Assembly (NCBI GenBank): GCA_002482725.1
Contig: DLGO01000071.1
Span: forward strand, 9,599-24,860
Length of the DNA stretch: 15,262 nucleotides
Reading direction: 5' to 3'
Source of the DNA: Bacteroidetes bacterium UBA7692
GTDB lineage: Bacteria; Bacteroidota; Bacteroidia; Chitinophagales; LD1
The notes beneath the pieces were generated by a model. That model was not told the origin of the DNA, made no database searches, and was given only the letters and a program-made list of their open reading frames with translations. Below are positions 7,278 through 14,238 of this stretch, piece by piece. Made by a program: the position numbers and the translations under genes. Each line of letters begins with the position of its first letter. Positions within the stretch are counted from its first letter, which is position 1.

Positions 7278-7976
7278 CTACGCGCTTTGTTTTACAAGTG
7301 TGTAGAATGCTTCAAACCTTAGCTGTTGTTCGCGGTATTCCTCCTGCTCTATGTTTTTTTCGCCATACCAAGCTGTTTCAAACATGCTCGTTATTTCTAC
7401 AAACAGCATGCGCATAGGCAGTTGCTTTAGTTCGTAGTAGTACTCCATATTGGTTTTGCCGGGCTTCCATTTTATCAGTTCTTTGTCTGCCAGCATGCGC
7501 AGCGCCTTTATATACAGGTAGCGCTGGCTCAGCTTCCATTGGTGGCTGTTGCGCGCATTGGCTATCAGGGTGTCTATATCCATCGCGTGGATATTTTCCT
7601 CTTCGGCGGTATACTGCGTTATCGTACTTTCCTTTGGCTTGAACAGGAACCTCAGGTCTATACCAAAGAGGTTGAATATAATGGCAGCGAGTGCCAGTAT
7701 CATCAATGCATAGAATGTAAATTTCCAGGCATTGATGGTGTCATTTTCAGAAAATACGGAATGGAAAAAATCGCTGATCCATTGCTGTATTACACCAAGC
7801 AAATTGTTCTGGTGCGGCGGTGTACCTTCGTACTGGTAGTCGGCATTGTTGCGGTAGTCGTCCAGTGCCTTCTGGTCAAAGGATCTTTGTTTTGCAGCAT
7901 TGCCAGACCCTTGCCCGTATATGTGAAGGGCCGGAAGAAATAGCAGCATCCATAAAAATAGTAACAACCCTTTCAT
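7278..7976 (-). CDS. DUF4129 domain-containing protein
   Basis: This 232-residue protein has a signal peptide or first helix at 1-21 (LLLFLWMLLFLPALHIYGQ), a roughly 65-residue extracytoplasmic segment, a membrane helix at about 85-107, and a cytosolic C-terminal domain. The DUF4129 hallmarks are in that last part: YLYIKALRMLADKELIKWKPGKTNMEYYYEL at 153-183 and FVEITSMFETAWYG at 192-205. DUF4129 is usually found at the C-terminus of transglutaminase-like membrane proteins or, as here, alone in MoxR/DUF58/DUF4350 clusters. No transglutaminase domain is present. The domain is predicted helical and cytosolic, where it could touch MoxR. Both junctions are direct abutments (start at 7976 next to the previous stop at 7977; stop at 7278 next to the DUF4350 start). 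Confidence 0.85.
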   Translation of the reverse strand: MKGLLLFLWMLLFLPALHIYGQGSGNAAKQRSFDQKALDDYRNNADYQYEGTPPHQNNLLGVIQQWISDFFHSVFSENDTINAWKFTFYALMILALAAIIFNLFGIDLRFLFKPKESTITQYTAEEENIHAMDIDTLIANARNSHQWKLSQRYLYIKALRMLADKELIKWKPGKTNMEYYYELKQLPMRMLFVEITSMFETAWYGEKNIEQEEYREQQLRFEAFYTLVKQSA

Positions 7977-8924
7977 TTATACCGGATCTCCCTGTGTATC
8001 TTGGTTCCCTATCTGTTGTATATCTGCCAGCAGGCCTTCACCATCTTTTATTTCTACCAGTGAGTAATAGCGCATGGTAGTTACCACATAAATGAGGGTA
8101 GAAAGTATAGTTATGCCAACCATCATGAAAATGAAGCTGATGGACTGCAGTGGGGTAAATTCATAAATACTTGTAAGGCTGCTTGCACCGCCATCTTGTA
8201 CCGAATGGATCATCTTCATAAAGAACATACCATAAAAAGGGATTACAAATACGGTGCTGAGTATCTGTACTGCCATAGATGCTACAAATATGATTCCAAA
8301 TGTGCTCCACCAATGGCCTTTTACCAGGTAAAAAGAGCGGCTTATGGCATCCAGTATCCCAAGTTTTTCGCGCAGGTATATAAATGGAGTGATAGATAAC
8401 ACCACCATGGTGTACATCAATGCTATGAAGCCGGCAATCACAAAAAACGGCATGGTAAATGGCGTTAGCTTGAATAAAAGAACCCCTACGCCAACTATCA
8501 CCACAGAAATAAAAATGAGGATAGCGGTAATCATTATTAGGAACCCCAAAAATCTGAAAAAGTGGTTTTTTATTCCCTGGAATATGTCTGATGCGGTTAT
8601 CGTTCCATCTTCAGATTTTTCGAGTGCCAGGTAAGCCTCTGCTACTGTAAGCATCTGTAGCATAGCTGCAAGCAGGTAACCTACATACCCGAAAAATACG
8701 CTTGCTACAGAGCCGCCCATGGTGCTGGGGTCCATGGTTTTCATCATGGTGGTTATCAGTTTAAAATACTCCACAAAGCCATAGCTGGCAATAAGCAGCA
8801 GGGGCAGTATTAAAAACAGTATGGGTTTTACGAATGCCGGGAAATACAGCCGGATGAACTTGATGGATTCATTCAGTGTTTCGCCCAGGTCGCGCGCTTT
8901 TAAAAGTTTAATTGGCTGTTGCAT
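7977..8924 (-). CDS. Six-helix membrane protein of the MoxR operon
   Basis: This 315-residue protein has about six membrane helices, near 31-50, 75-96, 127-150, 157-180, 206-232 and 261-284. The stretch AISRSFYLVKGHWWSTFGI (193-211), between helices 4 and 5, resembles the repeated motif of the glycerophosphodiester phosphodiesterase membrane-domain and DUF975-like families. No catalytic phosphodiesterase domain is present. The C-terminus after the last helix is short and acidic (EIKDGEGLLADIQQ). I do not recognise a named function. It overlaps the SpoIIM gene by 17 bp and abuts the DUF4129 gene, so its production is tightly coupled to both. It may be an integral scaffold or channel-like subunit of the same complex; this rests on context only. 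Confidence 0.8.
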   Translation of the reverse strand: MQQPIKLLKARDLGETLNESIKFIRLYFPAFVKPILFLILPLLLIASYGFVEYFKLITTMMKTMDPSTMGGSVASVFFGYVGYLLAAMLQMLTVAEAYLALEKSEDGTITASDIFQGIKNHFFRFLGFLIMITAILIFISVVIVGVGVLLFKLTPFTMPFFVIAGFIALMYTMVVLSITPFIYLREKLGILDAISRSFYLVKGHWWSTFGIIFVASMAVQILSTVFVIPFYGMFFMKMIHSVQDGGASSLTSIYEFTPLQSISFIFMMVGITILSTLIYVVTTMRYYSLVEIKDGEGLLADIQQIGNQDTQGDPV

Positions 8925-9879
8925 GCTCGGTTTTGTTTATGCGGATAGGATAAATGATATAGTACCAGATGATAAATGACATGGAAGAAATAATGATCGT
9001 CCAGTTGATTGCCTGAGGCATTTTGTTGTAGTACCTTGTCACAAAGCTTTCGAGTATAGCTGCCAGTATAAAAACGGGCACCAGCCCGATTATTATTTTC
9101 AGGCTCCTGTTGGCAGCCTCTGTCAGCGATTCCTTGCGCGAATACGTGCCCGGGAAAAGAATGCTGTTGCCCAGCACAAGGCCTGCCCCACCGGCTATAA
9201 TTATGGCAGATAGCTCCAGCGCACCATGCAGGTATATGGCTGACATGGATGTTATCAGCAATCCCCTTTCGTAAAAAAAATACTGGAAAGCCCCCAGCAT
9301 GATGCCATTGTTCAATAACATGAAAACAGTGCCTGCGGAGAAAAAAATGCCGAATACATAAGTAAGGAACGAAACATAAATATTATTGGTAGAAATGGCA
9401 AAGAACATATCGCTGTTGTGCATGCTGCCATATATGCCCATGGGGTCGCCGTTCTTTATATTCTCGTTGGTGGTATTGATGTAGCTGTCGCCCAGTATCA
9501 GGTTCACAAACTTAGGATCGTTGGCGCTGGATACCGCGCCTATGAAAACTGCCACAAGGAAAAACACCAGTGCTGCCAACAATTGCTTATGGCTTTTATA
9601 CACTGCATCTGGTATCTCCCTTTTCCAGAAAAGCCATAGCCTGTCCCTACGCTCCTTTTTATTTTTGTATATCGCCCGGTGGAAGTGCGCCGTTAGCTCG
9701 TTCAGGTAGCGGGTGGTGTTGCTGTTGGGGTAGTGTGTGCGGGCAAAAGACAGGTCATCGTTCAGGCCAATGTACAGTTCTGCTATTTCATCCGTTTTCA
9801 GGCTGTCCTTCTCCTTGAATGCAGCTTCCAGCTTCTCCCATCTGTGGGCATTTTTCTTTATAAATACGGCTTCGCGCAT
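8908..9879 (-). CDS. SpoIIM (stage II sporulation protein M / DUF95) family membrane protein
   Basis: This 323-residue protein has a charged, helical cytosolic N-terminus of about 95 residues (EKLEAAFKEKD, YIGLNDDLSFARTHYPN) and then several membrane helices near 98-118, 165-185, 188-204, 210-240, 262-281 and 293-311. The SpoIIM/DUF95 core is recognisable from FLTYVFGIFFSAGTVFMLLNNGIMLGAF (171-198) and the conserved HGALELSAIIIAGGAGLVLG (218-237). In spore-forming Firmicutes, SpoIIM works with SpoIID and SpoIIP in septal peptidoglycan remodelling. Those partners are absent here and the Bacteroidota do not sporulate, so the family name should not be read as function. It is the first gene of the operon, with ATG at 9877-9879 and no clear ribosome binding site. 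Its 3' end overlaps the next gene by 17 bp. Confidence 0.9.
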   Translation of the reverse strand: MREAVFIKKNAHRWEKLEAAFKEKDSLKTDEIAELYIGLNDDLSFARTHYPNSNTTRYLNELTAHFHRAIYKNKKERRDRLWLFWKREIPDAVYKSHKQLLAALVFFLVAVFIGAVSSANDPKFVNLILGDSYINTTNENIKNGDPMGIYGSMHNSDMFFAISTNNIYVSFLTYVFGIFFSAGTVFMLLNNGIMLGAFQYFFYERGLLITSMSAIYLHGALELSAIIIAGGAGLVLGNSILFPGTYSRKESLTEAANRSLKIIIGLVPVFILAAILESFVTRYYNKMPQAINWTIIISSMSFIIWYYIIYPIRINKTEHATAN

Positions 9880-10047
9880 ATTGGGTTTTAAATAATTGCC
9901 ATGGGAATTTACAGCACTTTCCTGGGGTTAAAATGAATTATCAGATGAATCTAAGATCTTCTTAATGCAATCTAAAAATCTTTGACTTAAAAATTATTTA
10001 TTTGTAATACAAATATTCTACAATCAGGCATTTTACCTTTTTACCAC
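9880..10047. promoter_or_regulatory. Divergent intergenic region between the SpoIIM operon and the RDD gene
   Basis: The 168-bp AT-rich region must carry promoters for both directions. On the + strand, TACCTTTT at 10034-10041 (one mismatch from TAnnTTTG) lies seven bases before the RDD start, but I see no TTTG at the expected -33 spacing. On the - strand I found no convincing element. A 7-bp-arm palindrome (9999-10015) lies in the middle and could be a shared operator. Confidence 0.4.
9999..10015. promoter_or_regulatory. Palindrome, possible operator
   Basis: TATTTGT (9999-10005) and ACAAATA (10009-10015) are perfect complements around the centre AAT. It lies 33 bp upstream of the RDD start and 120 bp upstream of the SpoIIM operon start. 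The layout suits a dimeric regulator of both units, but a palindrome of this size can occur by chance in AT-rich DNA. Confidence 0.3.
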
Positions 10048-10773
10048 ATGAGCGAAATTAGCTTTACCACCTCCCAGAATGTTACTATCGACTATGAAAT
10101 TGCCAGCCTGGGGGATAGGATTTTTGCCAATATCATCGATGGACTTATCAAAGCAGGGTATATACTGCTGCTTATTTTTATAGCGGTCAAACTGGAAAAT
10201 GCGGTGGAATTTTCCAGTTCCTTTACCGTTTTGGCGGTACTGTTCGTGAGTCCAATTGTGTTTTACAGCCTTATATTTGAGATGGCCATGCAGGGGCAAA
10301 CTCCCGGCAAGCGGATGCGTTCTATACGTGTAGTAAAGCTCGATGGCATGCAACCCACCCTCAGCGCCTATCTGATACGTTGGCTTTTCAGGTTGGTAGA
10401 CTTCAGCATCATGTCGGGGCTGATTGCAGTACTGGTATATATATCAAGCAAAAAAGGGCAGCGCCTGGGCGATATATTGGCTAAAACCTGTGTAATAAAA
10501 ACCAAGGACCGCGTACAGTTGAAAGATACCATTTACGAAAGGATAAATGACCAGCATGATATCACTTTCCTGGAGGTAAGCAGGCTTACCGAAAAAGATA
10601 TAGAGATAATTAAAAAAGTGCTGGGCAATAAGGAATACCGGGAAAACTTTGAAATGCTTTTTTCCCTTTCACAGAATATAGAGACTAAGATGGGTGTAAA
10701 AAGGGAAATGCCACAAGAAGAATTCCTGGATACAGTTGTCAGGGATTTTAACCGTTATATAGGTGGTCTTTAG
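10048..10773 (+). CDS. RDD family membrane protein with C-terminal extension
   Basis: This 241-residue protein shows the RDD layout. LGDRIFANIIDGLI (21-34) supplies the conserved Arg and first Asp at the head of helix 1 (about 33-48). A second helix lies at about 60-80 before MQGQTPGKRMRSIRVV (81-96), a third segment at about 118-133, and then GQRLGDILAKT (137-147) with the second Asp. RDD proteins are small membrane proteins; some have been proposed as Na+/H+ antiporters, but most have no assigned role. After the RDD core there is a soluble, charged extension of about 90 residues (from about 152), predicted helical, with FLEVSRLTEKDIEIIKKVL and FLDTVVRDFNRYIGG. It diverges from the SpoIIM operon across 168 bp and probably acts with it. 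The next gene starts 52 bp downstream on the same strand. Confidence 0.9.
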   Translation: MSEISFTTSQNVTIDYEIASLGDRIFANIIDGLIKAGYILLLIFIAVKLENAVEFSSSFTVLAVLFVSPIVFYSLIFEMAMQGQTPGKRMRSIRVVKLDGMQPTLSAYLIRWLFRLVDFSIMSGLIAVLVYISSKKGQRLGDILAKTCVIKTKDRVQLKDTIYERINDQHDITFLEVSRLTEKDIEIIKKVLGNKEYRENFEMLFSLSQNIETKMGVKREMPQEEFLDTVVRDFNRYIGGL

Positions 10774-10825
10774 TGGTGCCTGTTACTCTTGCCCCGTTTG
10801 TGTATTTAACTCTAAAATCTTTGCT

Positions 10826-13234
10826 GTGCGTTATTTATTGAATTTCCGATATGTATTTTTCCTGCTATTGCTGTGTTGTAGTAGGTTTGTTGTAGCACAG
10901 AATGCCAATGATACCCTTGTCCTCACCCAAATAAATCAGGCGCTTGTACAGCAGCTCTTTATGGAGCATATAAATGCATTGCGCAGTTCAAAAGGACTCC
11001 CTGTTTTGGCCACAGATGATATACTAAAGAAAGCAGCCCAGGAGCAGGCCAACTATTGCGACCGCACTAAGCAACTTACCCATTTTCAGGTAGAGAATAA
11101 GCAGAAGTATGCCCCGGCAGATAGGGTGAAGCTGCAGGGTGGCAACTACCCCTATATAGGCGAAAACTGCTTGATGACTTATGTGTTTCAGCCTTTTACC
11201 GATCCGGCCACGAAAAAGAATACCACAGTGTATACCTATAAGCAACTTGCCCACCAATTGTTTACTGCATGGAAAAATAGCCCGCCTCACTATGCCAATA
11301 TGATAGACCCGCTTTACAAAAATGCCGGGCTAGCCATAAAGCTGAGTGCCAACCAAAGGGTGCTGTACGCCGCGCAGGTTTTTGGCAGCACGCGCTATAT
11401 GCCGCCGCACAACGGACTTGTATACCGCGACAGCACCTATGGCGTAAAGGAAATGAATGCGGGAGGCTGCAAGGGTTTTGGCGACAATGATTTTCTTACG
11501 CGCATCCTGTCCAGCTACCTGCTCAGGCAGGGTGATACGGTGTACCAGTATTACCAGAAAGAATATATACTGCGCGAGATAATCACCGGGCCAAAGGACG
11601 GCATTGCGCTGGACCTGGTTTATAAAAATCAGTTCAAATGCATGGAAGAAGATATGCTGCACCCGTCCAGTGTATTCGATGGCTATATGATGAAGCCTGT
11701 ATACCGGGATCAGCTTTTCAAAGGCGATTTGTACAAAGGAGCTGACTTCTTAAGCTATCTGGGTACACTGCCACGCAATGCGGATAAGGGTGATATGCAG
11801 ATAAATACCATACTGATACAGAACGGCCAGGCATGCCGGTATTCGTATCCGGTTGCGGTAGAGTCTGCCATATTGGATGAAATCCCCATTACCCCGCAGT
11901 GGTGCAAAATGGTAGGCAAGCTGAATAGTGCCGAAGCTCTGGTAGAGAAAGACTACGAGATACCATTCGAGAAGAGTGAAAAAGTAAGCAACGATAAGTA
12001 CTTTGATAAGCTGAAGCAGTTGCTGAAGGTGTATGACGGCGCCATTACCGATATAGAGATTACTGCCTATAGCTCTGTGGAAGGCAATGAGGCCAATAAC
12101 CTGATGCTGCAAAACAGCAGGTCGCTTTTTCTGGAAAATCTTATCAGGGCAGGATTAAAGCAGAATGTAACAGTAAACAGGGTAGCCAAAGAAAACTGGG
12201 CGCTGATGTACAGGCAGTTGAGGGAATCGGGCCTTACCACCCTTTTTAGTGATACTACGAAAGAAGGCATAAGGATAGGGATAAATGAGCGCATGTATGA
12301 GCCTACAGTGGAGAACTGGCTTAACCAGCAACGGGTCGCCAATGTGCGGATAAGGATAAAGAAAAAGGTGACAGATGATATGGAGGTAAAGTATATGCCT
12401 ATAGCCATAGAGGATGCCCTGCTGCGCGAAGATACCATACAGGCGCGCATAGCGTACTCGCGCATGATATCTGCCTTTCAGGCGGGCAAGCTGAATTCCT
12501 GGTACCTGACAGCGGTAGAAATCCCCCTGCAGGAAAAGAACCTGCCACTTATCAGCAATTACCTGGCGGCCCTGCTGCTGGAAGAGGATGTGTTTTCGCC
12601 CGGGAACTTCAGCCTGCGCTACTACAATTATATAGAGGCAGCCCGCAAAAAGTTCAGCAGCTTCAAGCCTCTGGCATTCAACCTGTGCATATATAAAACA
12701 AGCAATTACTTCCGCGGGTTGGTAACAGACATACCGGGCTTTCAGCGGGCAGAATTAGAGATATTGTCGTTCAAAAATGACCCCCAGATAGACACAGCTA
12801 TCCGCAACCACCTGATGTACAATTACTACCTTACTGCCAGCCTTGTATATGAGCAGCAGCGCATGTACAAGGAGATGTATACGGCATTCGAAAAGGTGAA
12901 ACCCTTTCTGTTAAATGCCTCGCTGACCGCCACAGAAGTAAAAGATATTGTATTGTACTTCAATTACTTCTTTAAGCTGAATGAAAGCATAGAGCTGCTG
13001 GAAAAGTACCAGGGTAAATATCCGGAGGATGAAGACCTGATATATCTGTATGTAACCACAGGGGCACTTTATAACACGGGCCTCAACTACCACATGGATA
13101 ATTTCTATAAGCAGCTGGACATTTTAGCTGCTAAAAACAAGCCAAGGCTCTGCAAATATCTGAATGAAAACTACCAGTTAATACGTGAAGAAGAGTTAGA
13201 AAAGAAAATATGTAAGTACTGCAAGCTCAATTAA
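10826..13234 (+). CDS. Secreted CAP/SCP-domain protein with OmpA-like segment
   Basis: With the GTG at 10826 the protein has 802 residues and begins with a clear signal peptide (MRYLLNFRYVFFLLLLCCSRFVVAQ, cut after about residue 25). No in-frame ATG precedes this leader. A -7-like AATCTTTG (10816-10823) stands directly before the GTG and supports the start; a GTG at 10763 would add 21 residues before the leader and overlap the RDD gene. Residues about 46-187 form a CAP (SCP/PR1) domain: LFMEHINALRSSKGL, YIGENCL, AWKNSPPHYANMIDPLYKNAGLAI and the AAQVFG strand. Residues about 377-514 resemble an OmpA-like domain (YEIPFEKSEK, ITDIEITAYSSVEGNEANNLMLQNSRSLFLENL, NVRIRIKKKV). The remaining 290 residues are helical and TPR-like and end in CKYC. 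CAP proteins are secreted with diverse roles. It is probably periplasmic and cell-wall-associated, which is inference. Confidence 0.85.
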   Translation: MRYLLNFRYVFFLLLLCCSRFVVAQNANDTLVLTQINQALVQQLFMEHINALRSSKGLPVLATDDILKKAAQEQANYCDRTKQLTHFQVENKQKYAPADRVKLQGGNYPYIGENCLMTYVFQPFTDPATKKNTTVYTYKQLAHQLFTAWKNSPPHYANMIDPLYKNAGLAIKLSANQRVLYAAQVFGSTRYMPPHNGLVYRDSTYGVKEMNAGGCKGFGDNDFLTRILSSYLLRQGDTVYQYYQKEYILREIITGPKDGIALDLVYKNQFKCMEEDMLHPSSVFDGYMMKPVYRDQLFKGDLYKGADFLSYLGTLPRNADKGDMQINTILIQNGQACRYSYPVAVESAILDEIPITPQWCKMVGKLNSAEALVEKDYEIPFEKSEKVSNDKYFDKLKQLLKVYDGAITDIEITAYSSVEGNEANNLMLQNSRSLFLENLIRAGLKQNVTVNRVAKENWALMYRQLRESGLTTLFSDTTKEGIRIGINERMYEPTVENWLNQQRVANVRIRIKKKVTDDMEVKYMPIAIEDALLREDTIQARIAYSRMISAFQAGKLNSWYLTAVEIPLQEKNLPLISNYLAALLLEEDVFSPGNFSLRYYNYIEAARKKFSSFKPLAFNLCIYKTSNYFRGLVTDIPGFQRAELEILSFKNDPQIDTAIRNHLMYNYYLTASLVYEQQRMYKEMYTAFEKVKPFLLNASLTATEVKDIVLYFNYFFKLNESIELLEKYQGKYPEDEDLIYLYVTTGALYNTGLNYHMDNFYKQLDILAAKNKPRLCKYLNENYQLIREEELEKKICKYCKLN

Positions 13235-13271
13235 ACCCCATTTTGCCCCAAAGAGATAGGTATAACGTTGA

Positions 13272-13292
13272 TTTCTCACATATTGTGGGAAA
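13272..13292. repeat. Hairpin between the CAP gene and the 67-residue gene
   Basis: TTTCTCACA (13272-13280) pairs with TGTGGGAAA (13284-13292), with one G-T pair and a 3-base loop, about 40 bases after the CAP gene stop. No T-tract follows. It may be an attenuator, an RNA-stabilising element or a poor terminator. Confidence 0.35.
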
Positions 13293-13383
13293 GTAGTTAG
13301 TATATGAGAATGGTTATTTGAAAAAAAAGAAAGATGTTTGATTCGGACAAAGTATTTAACCAAATCAAAAAAAATAATAGGTT

Positions 13384-13587
13384 ATGGCAAACGAACACGC
13401 AATTCGTGCTTACTGCATGAAAACAAAAGAGAAAGATGTATTGATGGTAGATGCAGTTATTTCTAAAACTGCTAAAGGCGGATACATGGCTCAGGGTACA
13501 GATGGTAAAGGAAATAAAATGACTACCATGCTTAGCAAAGACAAAGCAGAAGCCGCTGTAAAAGCAGGCGCTGCAAAATTTGCATAA
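13384..13587 (+). CDS. Small conserved-looking protein, degenerate DUF5679-like zinc ribbon
   Basis: This 67-residue protein has ATG at 13384, AT-rich upstream DNA, no ribosome binding site, and an excellent terminator 26 bp after the stop. Its codon use differs from its neighbours: lysine is AAA throughout, isoleucine ATT rather than ATA, and the small residues use GCT/GCA and GGT. This is the pattern of a highly expressed gene. Residues 9-17 (AYCMKTKEK) and 33-46 (GGYMAQGTDGKGNKM) resemble, from memory, the DUF5679 zinc-ribbon core 'AYCmKCKeK...GRpa.qGtCp.CGtKm'. Only one of the four expected cysteines (Cys11) remains. The C-terminus is Lys/Ala-rich (KDKAEAAVKAGAAKFA). The net charge is positive and there is no signal peptide or helix for the membrane. 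I infer a cytosolic, possibly nucleic-acid-binding protein; its function is unknown. Confidence 0.8.
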   Translation: MANEHAIRAYCMKTKEKDVLMVDAVISKTAKGGYMAQGTDGKGNKMTTMLSKDKAEAAVKAGAAKFA

Positions 13588-13612
13588 GCCAAAATATAAT
13601 GTATCACATTGG

Positions 13613-13649
13613 AACGCAATCCCGACAGGGGTTGCGTTTTTTGTTTTTA
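13613..13649 (+). terminator. Strong rho-independent terminator after the 67-residue gene
   Basis: AACGCAATCCC (13613-13623) pairs with GGGGTTGCGTT (13628-13638) in an 11-bp stem (one G-T pair) with a GACA tetraloop, followed by a T-rich tract (13637-13649). It lies 26 bp after the stop of the small gene. The strength fits the highly expressed codon pattern of that gene and isolates it from apaG. Confidence 0.88.
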
Positions 13650-13710
13650 TCAATCTTGCCATAGCCCTTCAAATCCGCTTATCGCTTATTAACATTGCCG
13701 GCTTGCTGTT

Positions 13711-13718
13711 TATATTTT
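13711..13718 (+). promoter_or_regulatory. Possible -7 element upstream of apaG
   Basis: TATATTTT (13711-13718) has one mismatch from TAnnTTTG and lies 38 bp before the apaG start. The expected TTTG at -33 is not visible, so the call rests only on the -7 box and on the strong terminator immediately upstream, which demands a new promoter. Confidence 0.25.
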
Positions 13719-13756
13719 AAAGAACTATTTATGCTTGTATTACGTTAATATATAGC

Positions 13757-14146
13757 ATGATGAACATACTAATAACAGCAGGAGTAGAGATAGCGGTAGA
13801 GACCTTCTATCAGGAAGCGCATTCCAAACCTGATGCGAATGAGTTTATTTTTGCCTATAAGATTACGATCATCAACCACAACCAGTTTCCGGTGCAGCTG
13901 CTGAGCAGGCATTGGAAAATAACCCATGCGGACAGGGGAGTGGAACATGTAAATGGTGAAGGTGTGGTAGGCCGGCAGCCGGTTCTATATCCCAATGATT
14001 CTTTTGAATACGTATCAGGAACTAATATGCGAACCCCATTGGGCAAAATGGAAGGGGAGTATACTTTCGAAAACAAAACCAACAGCGTTATGTTTGAAGT
14101 TAGCATCCCGGTGTTTAACCTTACGGCGCCTTTTGTGTTGAACTAA
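13757..14146 (+). CDS. apaG: ApaG (DUF525) protein
   Basis: This 129-residue protein is a full-length ApaG with an all-beta fold resembling fibronectin type III. The family signatures are seen in order: FIFAYKITIINHNQFPVQLLSRHWKIT (30-56), GVEHVNGEGVVGRQPVLYPNDSFEYVSGTNMRTPLGKMEGEY (61-102), and the C-terminal FEVSIPVFNLTAPFVLN. ApaG was linked to cobalt resistance and magnesium efflux in Salmonella (CorD). Its fold also appears in eukaryotic polymerase-delta-interacting protein 2 and some F-box proteins, and its molecular role in bacteria remains unclear. Two ATG codons are adjacent (13757 and 13760), so the N-terminus could be one residue shorter. In proteobacteria apaG lies with apaH and ksgA; here no apaH is present. 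The next gene, an MBL hydrolase, starts 92 bp downstream on the same strand. Confidence 0.95.
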   Translation: MMNILITAGVEIAVETFYQEAHSKPDANEFIFAYKITIINHNQFPVQLLSRHWKITHADRGVEHVNGEGVVGRQPVLYPNDSFEYVSGTNMRTPLGKMEGEYTFENKTNSVMFEVSIPVFNLTAPFVLN

Positions 14147-14238
14147 GGATTAGCTCAGGCTCTATTTTTTATAAGACAGGAATGTTTCTATGCAATATTT
14201 CTGTGGCGTATCGTCCTATATAGCAAGTATAAAATTCA

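Larger units (their letters stand above)
3742..9879 (-). other. Six-gene operon: SpoIIM, 6-TM, DUF4129, DUF4350, MoxR, DUF58
   Basis: Six co-directional genes follow each other with junctions of -17, 0, 0, 5 and 6 bp, so they are almost certainly one transcript with translational coupling. Two starts directly abut the previous stop (7276/7278 region and 7976/7977). No terminator or promoter-like gap lies inside. The divergent RDD gene across the 168-bp intergenic region is commonly found with these families. Four or five products are membrane proteins and one is a cytosolic AAA+ ATPase, which suggests an ATPase-served envelope complex. The collective role is inferred, not known. Confidence 0.85.

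Noticed and set aside
3742..9879. Reading the MoxR operon as a Bat aerotolerance operon
   Set aside because: Bat operons carry BatA/BatB vWA proteins, TPR proteins and BatD. None is here; DUF4350, DUF4129 and SpoIIM point to a different MoxR context.
8908..9879. SpoIIM as evidence of sporulation
   Set aside because: The family is widespread in non-sporulating bacteria, and no other sporulation gene is present in the window.
9981..10004. Promoter made of TTTG (9981-9984) and TTTATTTG (9997-10004)
   Set aside because: The gap of 12 bases is too short for the 19-21 base spacing of Bacteroidota promoters, and the -7 box lacks the conserved A.
14147..14238. Terminator between apaG and the MBL gene
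   Set aside because: A T-run (ATTTTTTAT) is present, but the preceding AGC/GCT stem is only three base pairs, too weak to call.
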